Shown here piece after piece: positions 1-11,000 of a stretch of DNA of 26,451 nucleotides. Within the stretch, counting starts at the first letter, position 1. Each line of letters opens with the position of its first letter. Made by a program: the position numbers and the translations under genes. A model generated the notes under the pieces. That model did no database searches and was not told the DNA's origin. It was given only the letters and a program-made list of their open reading frames with translations. The stretch covers positions 1 to 26,451 of the forward strand of contig JABVXV010000564.1 in the NCBI GenBank assembly GCA_013365325.1, written 5' to 3'. Source of the stretch: Dipetalonema caudispina (lineage: Eukaryota > Nematoda > Chromadorea > Rhabditida > Onchocercidae).

Positions 1-118
<118 letters not shown>

Positions 119-751
119 GTTACAAAAATTACTTCATAACAATAATTAATTATTGAAATGAATGGTTGTTTCATTGTTACATTTATACTTTCCTTCGTTT
201 TTTTTTTTCATTTAAACTTTGCAAAAATTTTTTTTTTTCTTAGTATAAAATAACAACATCAAGTTTAGCTGTGATATTTGATTCTATTTTTAAATTTTAC
301 ACAATTTGCTAAGCATTAGCTTAAAGTTAGCTCAAATTTTAACATCACTTTTCTAAGTGAAAAAAGAAGAGAAAAAAAAAAATAGATGAATATATTGGAT
401 AAATATTTCAAAAGTAAATAAAGCATATGTTTCCCATTTCTTTTTTTCTTCTCGCTTCTTCTTTTAATTTTTTTCTTCTTTTTTTTTTTTATTTTTTGTT
501 AAGTTTACATATGATTTTACATTTCACAGTGTAATGGAACATATGGCATTGATGTTATAACCAAAGAGCAATAATAATTTTATGAAAAATTTCCTCATAA
601 ATCGATTTATTCTAAGCAATACGATATGAAAACTTAATCAACCATTATTGATTGCAAGAAATTTTTACTCTTTTTTTCTGACAGCCTTTTTTCCTTTGCT
701 TAAAATATAGTTCAATCAGTACTTATTATTCATTTGACAATTTTTTAAATG

Positions 752-781
752 AACAACAACAACAACAACAACAACAACAAC
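752..781. repeat. (AAC)10 microsatellite
   Basis: About ten AAC units in a row, pure. Read on the minus strand it gives the poly-Val tract of a spurious frame. No gene is associated with it. Confidence 0.95.
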
Positions 782-3700
782 GATTAATCCATTATTATAT
801 GAAATATTAACAAAACGTTCCAAATCACTTCGTTTAAATATTTGCATATTTTTACTACGAATTTTATTTGTGTGTAGAAATTTTTTGGTTAACAAAAAAA
901 AAATACATAGAAACATATGTAAATTATAAATACCATTCTTTCTGTAATAAAAAAAAAAAAGAAAAAAGCATTAAAATGAACTTTATAAAAAAAAGTTTAT
1001 TTAATTAAAATATTATTTACAACAAATTCATCGTGATGACAATAATTATAAGCTAATAATACTAATTAAAATTGTCATTTCATAAAATATTGCTGCTTTT
1101 CTTGTTTCCTCTTCCAAAAATTGCCCGTTTTTTTCCCGTTCTGCTATAGAATTTTAACAATCTAAGACCAAAAAAAAAAAAAAAAAATACTGATACTAGA
1201 AATAATAGTTTAAAAATAATTTTAAATATATGCAGGAAAAAATTTAAATGTGATAATTGATTTGTTTTAATTCTAAATAGAAATGATATGATATGATGAT
1301 AAATGATTGGTGACAACTGTCTATGCATTCAATCGATAAAATCAAATTGCTACATAGGAATGTATTAAGAAGGACTATGAAATTTAAGAATTAATTTGCA
1401 GATCGATTAGTAATGTAAGTGGTACAATAGTAATTAACGCTTCAGTGATAAACTTTCCCGTAACCTTTTTTCCAGCAATTTGAATAGCAATTAATTTTAT
1501 AAAATATTACATAAAGCAAAAATTTCCTCTCAATTAGTTCAATTGTTATAATTATTCACTTTGAATTAATTACCATTTCTTAACTAATTATTATACCTAT
1601 GATAAGTTTGCTTTATTTTATTCAAATTCAACACATTACAATTACATGGTATGATATAAATTGCTGTTATTTTCCAATGATAATAATGATAATTAGTATG
1701 ATGATATTAAAAATAATTTACAAGTATATTAATATTTATACAATGGTTACTTTATATTAAATTTAGCACATTATTTTTCATCCGTTTTTCTTTGTTTTCG
1801 CTAGAAATTCTCACTAATTTATGATTTGCATAACAATTAAAGGTATATATTTATATCATTTTCAACATTATCGTAATATTATTAATCAATCATTATTATT
1901 GCTTATTATAATTTGAAATATTCCTCATATATTATCTTTTTCACTGATAATTGTTTTGTTTTTCGCTAACTGTTTACAAAACCATTTAATTTTTGTATAA
2001 ATTACTTTAAAGTTTCAAAATTCTTTTCAAAAATTATCTTCTACAATTTATTTCCAAAATTAGTTTTCCAATAATTTTTGGAATTTTCTAATTGTATTAG
2101 TAAAATATAAATTTTATCGTGTTTACAGCCTTATTAAAATGAGTAAATTTTACTAAAATTAATTTAAAATAAAATCCATAAGAGATATATTTCTTAATTT
2201 TTTCCCTACAATGACATAGGATTATAAAATTTTATTCATTTTAACAATTTTATTTAATTTGTTAATTAACATTTAGGAATTTCCCTTTCATTCATTTTTT
2301 TATCATTTGCAAATTTCCGCTTTTGTTCATCATCAGTAATTACATTCACTTTTAAGTTTATTGACCTTACTTCTCATTTCATTTCTACAAATTATTTTGC
2401 TCATTTATTCCTACAGTAATATTTTTACTCTTTAAAAATTAATTTAATTTCATTTCCTAGTGAAATATTTCGCCATTTTTCTTCTTTTTTCTTTTCATTT
2501 TTTCTCATTTTGTACTTTTTAATAAAAAAAAATATATTATGAAATGAATTTTTGATAGAAATAATAAAAGTGAACTGATAATTTTTTTTTAGCGATTGTT
2601 AAACAGTACACACAGCAAAAAAAAAAAGGAGAAGAATATTCATTTTATTTAACATCATAACATTCTTTCATTTTCATTTTTTTTTTTGTATTTTTAAATT
2701 CCATTTATATTGGAACGTACGAACGATTTTATTCATTTTATTTTATTTTTTTCTCTTTCTTTTTGTTTTGATTAATCTCAGAATAAAACTATACCTTTAA
2801 ATTTCACTTTAATTTTATTCTATTTTCGAATTCCATTTACATAACAAATTTGAACAAACGATTTTAGCTGCAGTATATTTTCAATCAACCACAAAAAAGT
2901 AAAGTTATGATTTTAAATTTCCAAAAATTTTTTTTCCCAATAGTTAAGCATATAAAAAAAAAAAAAGCTAAATTAAATACATCTAAGCAAACAAGCTATC
3001 ATCAATCAATAATTAAAATTTTGATATTGAAGAAAAAAAAAAGTGATGCGTTATGCTAATCGATAATTTTACTCTTTCACTAACATTTTAGAAATCAAAA
3101 ATCAATTTATGTATTGAACAAATTGACGATTTGCTAATAATTTCTGATCACTTCATTTATTTTTATTCCCCATGTTATGAATTATTTTTTGAATAAATTT
3201 TTGTAAATTAGCATTAGCATTAAATCACATTTAATACTAAATATTTATCAATCATATCATTTTATGTCAATTCATACGTTAATATCATTCATAATAATTT
3301 TTAAAACAGTTTTTAAATGAATTTTATAAATAAGCGCTTGAGGAATTAACGTTTAACCATTATAACTGTCCACTCATATCAGTATATTACACCAATTTTT
3401 GCTTAATTTTATTCATTTTTTAAAATATAAAAATTTCCAAGCGTTGCATTTAATTTTCTAAGCAAAAATTCTAGAAAAAACAAGACTGATTTTTTTTTTT
3501 TTTTTTTTGGAAACTATGCATTTAAATATTTAATGAATATTTTTCTTTAGCTTTAAAACCCATGAATTTACATAATTATCAATTTGTTAACAATTTCTTT
3601 TAGATCTAAAGTCTTTTATACATTCAAATATTCAATCAATTTCATTCAGTTTTAAGGCTTAAACAGATAAATACCAAATCAATTTTCTTTATATTATTCA

Positions 3701-4419
3701 AATAATAACTCTAGTATCTGTTAATATTTCACTGATATTTTAATTTTTTATTTTTACTAACTTTTCCTAAATTAGCAAATTTTTTGCAAATAACTCAAGG
3801 TGAAAAGAATAACTAATCAATTCTGTTTTAATGAATAGCAAATAGATTTCTATTTTTCTTGCAATATTCCAAAAATTAAATTTTCGTTATGTTTAAAAAA
3901 TTGCTGATTTTAATGAACTTTTTCCTCTTTGAAGTTGGAGGAAGAAAATACTTTGTCATTGTAAATGAAAGTACTTAAAATTTCACTTTTTAGACTGAAA
4001 TATATATCATATTGTATTAAAATATTCAATAATAATGATTCATTCTTAAAAGTAATTCAATTCACATCAAAGAAAAAAACAATTATTGAATAAATTTTCG
4101 CTATTAAAAGGAAAGAATAAGGAGGAGAAAAAGAAGTGCTAAAAAAGTTGAAAATTGAATCATTTCAAATTAAATTTCATTTCCAATCAGTAGTCAATGC
4201 TTAATGAGCATCGTCATCCATTTATTATTAATTAATAACAATATCATATATTATATACATTCCCAAATACAATAATTATTAGATTAACATCTTCAATTGT
4301 CTTATTATTTCTATAATTTTTAATCATTCCTTTATTTTTCCATTATTTTAATATTAATTATCAACCACTTTCACGATCAAATGCTTCATTTAATAGCAAT
4401 GCTATAGCAATAATGATAG

Positions 4420-4420
<1 letters not shown>

Positions 4421-4460
<40 letters not shown>
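4421..4460. repeat. (CA)20 microsatellite
   Basis: Twenty perfect CA units, followed by a degenerate TACACACATATACATACA tail. It lies about 500 bases upstream of the first candidate start codon. Confidence 0.98.
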
Positions 4461-4465
<5 letters not shown>

Positions 4466-4880
4466 ACATATACATACAGACTATTTCATTACTTCTCATT
4501 ATCATAATTATCAGCTGTTGACCTTCATCTAATCAATATTCATTTCGTAGTAATAAATGTATCTCTATCATACATACAAATTTTCATCATTTAAAACGTT
4601 TTATTTTATTTTTCATTTTTATTAAACTATCCGCACGTATCAGATATATCACAAATAGATCACATTGAAGAAGTATGAAAGAGAAACGGAAACGACAGAA
4701 GTAGAAAGTGTAGAGAAGAGAAATTTTTACTAATGAGAAATAAAAATAAATTCAAAGCTAAAATTGAAAATGTTAGAGTGTTGTAGAGTTAACGATGATG
4801 CAATGAATGTTAAACAAATTTATTACACTTTTCTGCTTCTCTTTCTATTACGAAAAATACGTAATGCTTTGTGGAAATGT

Positions 4881-4963
4881 AAAATTGCAGTGATATTTTG
4901 CTAGACATATAACAAAAGTTATTCGCGTTATATGTATGTTGTGTTAATGTTCAAGCAACAATA
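4881..4963 (+). promoter_or_regulatory. Candidate 5' UTR with a 3' splice (possibly trans-splice) acceptor at 4890
   Basis: A good acceptor sequence, AAAATTGCAG, ends at 4890, 73 bases before the ATG at 4964. Many nematode mRNAs receive a spliced leader at such a site, so it could be a trans-splice acceptor or the end of a 5' UTR intron; the sequence alone does not decide. An in-frame TAA at 4910-4912, with no ATG between it and 4964, supports 4964 as the first usable start in this frame. A short upstream frame (MYVVLMFKQQ) in another phase ends just before the start. Confidence 0.35.
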
Positions 4964-5007
4964 ATGAGTAGTTATTTGTCACCACTACCATTATATCCTT
5001 TTCCTGG
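4964..5007 (+). CDS. Exon 1: candidate first coding exon
   Basis: It reads MSSYLSPLPLYPFP and ends with two bases (GG) of a split Gly codon at a consensus donor, GG|GTAAGT. The start is the first ATG after an in-frame stop at 4910-4912. Its phase fits exon 2 (GG|A), giving a Gly. The strong donor is the main support; the peptide is too short to judge by homology. The alternative first exon at 6240 has the same phase, so either could feed exon 2. Confidence 0.5.
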
Positions 5008-8000
5008 GTAAGTTAATTTTACTTTTAACTACAATTAATTTTCTCCCATTCTTTCATTTCGAAATTTATTACAAATTTATAATTCAATTATAAATATTTT
5101 AAGATTTATAAAATTCTTTTCTAACTAAACTCTTAACCATGACAACTTTCCTTTTTATTTTTTTTGCTTTTGTTTTTGTTAGCGGTTTGTAATTTAGGCG
5201 TTTTTTTTTTTTTTTTTTTGCCTTTTAATCTACTAATTTGTAAGATAATTATAAATTTCAAGCTCAAAAAAATTGCAAAATTGCATATTGATTAGCAAAC
5301 ATTTGTTCTGTAACAATTATCTGTTTGCTTTTTTTTTTTTTTTTTTGACATTGAACTAAAAATTTAGCTTACTTTTTATTTATTCAATGAAATTTAAATA
5401 CTCACAGGAATGCATTCATTCAAATATTTACTCTTCTGCTCCAAATTAGACTTTTCTTTCCACCTTATGTTTTAATGATTACATGAAAAAATATTGAGAG
5501 GAATAAATTTAGCACAAACATACATACATAGAGCAAATGAAGTGTATTCATAAATAAATATCTGTTTTGAAATTCACGAAAAATTTCAGAAATTTCGTGA
5601 AAAATTTTGCATCATTGTCAATGATATAACATCACATACTATTTTATAAAATATTTTGAAGAAATGGGTTTTTTTTTTTTCGCAATACACGTATGAATAA
5701 TAGAATTTTATTAATGTCAAATAAATTTCAGGGAAAAATTTATAACAGACTGAAAGTTATAAGCATTTTTAATTTCACCAAAAATTTGATATTATGAATG
5801 CTGTAGTTTTAATTGAAAAGAATAAGAATTGATCAAAATTTTGAGAATTAAATTCATAATATTGATAAATTTGAAAAAGCAACCAAATGATGCATAATTT
5901 TTCTAGCAGCAATTATTGAAAATTTCGGTAACTTGCTTGCAAAATTAATCATTTATTTCAAGTACTTGAATTCATATGAATTGTAAGCATACTCGAGTAA
6001 CCTATGACATTATTATTTGAAGCTTCCGCATAATTAATATTATTCATTATTAACGAATAAAAGTTTAATTCTATTAAAATTTTCTTTTTTATTCATAGTT
6101 AAAATAAAATCCTACTTTTCATAAATGTATGTATATTGTTAGCTATTTTTCGATTTTTTAAAAAATTTTTCTTTTTTGTTTTCTTTTGTTTGTTCAAATC
6201 CCTTATTTGATTCATCTTTGAATTATTTGATTGTACAATATGGCGAAGAAAGCGATTCGGCTTCAATTTGAAACGTATGATCTGTTGAATATTTGAAGAT
6301 TCCAAGCAAAAAGTTAAAAGAACCGGTTTCAAAGCAATGGTTCACTCATTTTAGTGAGAAACCGATCGGCTCGCTTCCGTTCACCCGTTGTGCAATAATC
6401 CACTCTTCTCCTATTTTGTTGATCATTTTGGTTTCTAAACAATTTCAATCTGCTCATTTTAAATTTCAATTTTTATCTCCTAAATTTAACTTTTAAATTT
6501 AAACAAACTTATGAGTAGAAATTATTTGCAAATGATTCCAACATTATGCATTACTTAGTAACCGATTCCCATCAACTTTTGTCATATGTTTTGATAATAC
6601 TATGATATATGTTATGATCGTTAATGATATTAATATATTATCATTGATTTCCGTATCATTCTTTCATAATATAATAATGTAATTATTATCGTGATAAATA
6701 TTGCAACTGTTAAAGAGTATGCAACAATTGATCATTTCTGATTTTTCAGTTGCATTTATAATTTTAATGTGATAAATTTTCCAAAATATATTATTTCCTG
6801 ATTGCTTATTACTTCATTTTCAGATTGATTAAAGGACGCAGAAGTCGCTCATACGCCAATATTCACGACACGTACGCTGAAGAATGGACGCGCCCCCGGC
6901 CCCTCCTCCTCCACCCCCTTTACAGTCTACCGTATGACTTTACTTTTTTTTGAAATTTCATATTATCTTTTGTCAATTAAAATTTATCATTAACAATAAG
7001 ATACTTTTATCAGTATGATAAAAAAAAATTGCTTTTAAAAAAGGAAAAACGAATTTTTAACTAACTAAATGCTAAATGCTACGGTTATTGTAATTTCTGA
7101 TGTAAAAAATTTGGATAAATACATATAAAATATATTGAAATTTTCAAATTTTTTTAAGTCGTCGCTTTTATCATCTGGCTGGAGGTCATCTGCCGATAGT
7201 AACCGACAAGCACATTCTACCGTATCTCGTCAGTCCATAAATGCTTTAATTTTGTTTTTCTATTACAGTAAAGTTATTATTACAAAACATAATTATTCTA
7301 AAAATATAATTCCGATAAAATCGTTGTTGTAAATGTATTCATTTGTTACATTATAATGATTAAAATGATAATTGTTAAGCTTTTGAAGGAAAAATTACCA
7401 TTTTTTTTATATTTGTAATTTATTTTGCTTCATTATTTAATTTTTTTTTTATTTTTTTGAAATGATTTATTAATTTTAGCGCCGCCCAAGCCCACCACTC
7501 CCCGGCTGGACGACAAGACATTACAGGTAATGCGTTTCATTTTATTTTATTTTTTTTTCAAATACTTATAATTTTTGTTATATTTAACAAATTATTCATT
7601 TCTATCTCCTGCTATTGAATTTTTCTAACTTAAATTTAATTTAGTGATTCAAGCATTTGTTTATATTCCTTTTTAATTTAGACTTTTAGCATAATGTCAT
7701 TATTTTACAAACTTCTGCAATTAATTACTGCTAACATTTTCCATTTCGAATTTTCCCAGAAAAGTACCAAATCCGTGACTATTCAGAAGTATCAGATTCA
7801 AATTTTATTCAATAAATTTTATTTATGTTAAAATAATGTTTGCTATTATTTTCTTAGGCGAGGAAATTTTAGTAGAAAATATAATTCTGACGGATTATTT
7901 TCCACATTATAATTCAATTTTAACCACTCTCATATGCATAGATTATAAAATACTTACTACATTTAGTTAACAAAAAACATGCAAAAACTAATGAATTATT

Positions 8001-11000
8001 TTTATTATCAATTCTTCACTTTTTAATTTTTGCAACCTTTCAAAAAAGTTTCGAAACTTACAGCACGCAGTCGCTGGTTTACGCAAGACCGAGTACGGTC
8101 GATCGTTACAAGGTGACGTCGAGAATTTATCCAATGGACGATTGGACGGAACGGATCAACAGCTGCCTCGACGATATCGGCCGGACGGCTCGTTCGATGT
8201 CCCGATGGAAGGAAATCAAACCGGAGCAACGGTAAGACTATTTCATTTTTCTATCTATCAGTTAAATTCTAACTTCTCATTGCTAAAAATCTTACTTGTT
8301 TTCTCAGCTTTTTCTATTTTTTACTAAATTTCAAAATTTTATTTTAGTTTTATGCTTCGCCCAATGATACCCGTAAGCCTGTGCCGATCAGGAACGTTTA
8401 TCGACACTCCGATGCGGTTCGTTACTATTTCTTATCTTCATGAAACCATTTAACTCTATTTCTTTTCTCAAAATTTTTTCCAATTATCCTCATCAAACTT
8501 TTTTTTTTTTCATTTAAAATTAATTATTGTGATAATCAAGATTAACGGGTAGACTTTTATCCAATATGCTCACCTGATTCCAGGTGCGATCTTTAACTTA
8601 ATCATTAACCAATTATTGGTATTCCTAGTCTAATACAAATTCGTTAATTGAGTCTATTAATGCTGAGAAATCAATTAAACAATAATTTCCTTCTTTTTTT
8701 TTTTTTACTAATGATGCTGTTTTATTATTCGAGAAAAGTATAAATGCTTGGTGAAATTAAAGTAAAAAGATTGAATTTATCATTTGTTTGTTTTTCGCTA
8801 ATGAATAATGAAATGAATTATTCTTTTAAATATTTTTTCTGTTTTTTTTTTGGCGGAATTACTTTTTTATTCGTTGAATTTCATTATATAAAGTATAACA
8901 AAACAAGCACACATCCGAAAATAAATTTGTTCAGTTTTTTTTTTTTTTTTTCGTCGTATTAAAACTGACATAAGCTATATCATTTATCTTATATGCTTCA
9001 CCATTATCAAATTATCTTCTTCAACATTCAGACACTAAAAGTTTTTCCGTAATTTTCACAAATCTAAGCTCACTTCTAAACTTCTACTTTTCCAACTTTC
9101 AAAAATCCAAGCTTTCATTAATTTCCAGCCATTAAAATCCTTTCTAACGTTAAGAAATCTAAGCTTTCTTTAACTTCCGGGCATTAAAATATTTTTCAAC
9201 TTTTCAAACAATAAACTACCATTTTCATACTGTTTATTACAATGTATTACTGCAATCTATAAGTAATGAAACTTCTCTTTCTTATGCTAATATTTTTTTC
9301 CATAATTACAAATTTAAAGCAAAAAATTTAAAAGAATTTTGGAAATTTCAAGTTTTATCATAAGGTTTAAAAATTGATCATAGCAATGAAAATTAGTAAT
9401 AAATACGTTGGTATTTGAATAAACAAAAAATTTTTCGAATTAGGTCAATAGGTGCTATATTTGTATATATATATATGTATATATGTATATGATAATCAAC
9501 GAAGATTTTAAGTTATCACTTTTATGAGATGATATAACGTTATCAATTTTAGCATCATTTGTTAACGTAACTTTCACACATCCTTTGCCTTCATTCCTAC
9601 TGTCAGTGTTAAATGATTATCTTAGACGTTGTTATCATTTTGACATTTTATTTTCCACTGAATGGATGATAGTTTATTTCATTTGTGAAAGGTAAAATAA
9701 AAAATAGACATGAAAATAAAAAAGAAAAAAAAATAATTCACTGTACTATCAAAATATAATATTAGCCAAATATAATTTTTGAATCTTTAAAATTATTTTA
9801 TTTTTAATGATAACTTTTTATCCATTTTTGCTTTCCACTACAATTTTTATAATAATTCGAAAAATAAAAAAGAAAACAGAAAAATTCCTAACAATTTTTT
9901 TCAAAAATTTGAGTAAAATTTGTCATATAATTTATCGTCAGGAAATGAATAATTTGTAATTCATCGTGTTTTTTAATAATAGAATTTCTAAAATATTCCA
10001 AGATATTAATTCTTAATAGAGTAAATCATTTCAGTTAGTTTTAAACAGAAAAAAAAAAAATAGATTTTAATACCAATTGCTAAACAATTTGTTTTTCTCT
10101 CCCTCTCTTTCATTCTTCATTTGTGAATTGAAAATTAGTGAAGATAATTTAAAATAACTTTTTTGAAATCATTGATGAAAAAGGAGCAGCGACACTCTTT
10201 TTCTGTAATTATTTAAATTTTACAAATACAAAATATTTGTAAATACCTATTATATCTTATCTTTCTATCCCTAGCAATATCTTTGATCGCCTCTCAAATT
10301 TTCATCCAATTATTTCATTAATTATTTAATTATTTTTTTTTAGCTAAATAACACAACATATACTGAACGGTCACCATTTCAACAACAATCACAAACTATG
10401 CCATTTTCATCTTATCACAGTAATCAGCAGCAATCACAAACTACGCCATTTTCATCTTATCAGAGTAATCAGCAGCAATATATGTCATCTCAATATCAAA
10501 GGTAAAAACTTCACTTTGTATTATTGCTAATCCATGCTTGTAAAAATCATCAGAATTTTTTTTCGTTATTGATCAATCAACGTATAAAATCGACAATTCA
10601 TTTATAATTATTAATTGTTCATTATTTACTCATTCTTAAAGTTGTTTACATCATTTTCTTGTAATATACATATCATTACTCGTTGTTTAAGTAATTCTTC
10701 GACGACTAAATACGTTAACGTTATGCATTATTTCCACCACGCTAAAATTAAAAAATTCATGTTAGAAACAAATATATTATTAAAAACATAGAAAATTTAA
10801 CATAAAATTGAAATTATAAAAGCACTTTCATATTAAAAGTAATATTAGCGTAAATTTAGAAAATTAAATAAAATAGAAAAAATTATTGGGGAATTTTTAT
10901 GTTTCATTTACATAAGTCATAAGTCATCGGAAGTTAATTTGATATAAAAGTCAAGGAAATATGGTTGAAAATTCACTTACACTTACTTATTTATATAAAT

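Larger units (their letters stand above)
119..4890. other. Intergenic or far-upstream AT-rich sequence with no gene seen
   Basis: I read this stretch on both strands and found no exon-like segment. The longer open frames are made of homopolymers or repeat units, for example the minus-strand frame at 716-916, which encodes a run of valines from an AAC repeat. It contains many A or T runs of 10-18 bases, an (AAC)n array and a (CA)n array. The promoter of the downstream gene should lie towards its right end, but no TATA-like or other element stands out against the AT background. Confidence 0.6.

Noticed and set aside
716..916. Minus-strand open frame with a poly-Val tract
   Set aside because: The tract is a translation of the AAC microsatellite and the rest is AT-biased filler.
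1080..1328. Minus-strand 82-codon frame with Phe and Lys runs
   Set aside because: The composition follows the local A-run. There is no splice site, domain or neighbour support.
6293..6496. Plus-strand frame in a more GC-rich patch of intron 1
   Set aside because: There is no good acceptor or donor. The patch also forms a stem-loop, which may explain its composition better.
8023..8229. Minus-strand frame opposite exon 4
   Set aside because: It is the shadow of the GC-rich exon. Splice sites and phase place the coding strand as plus.
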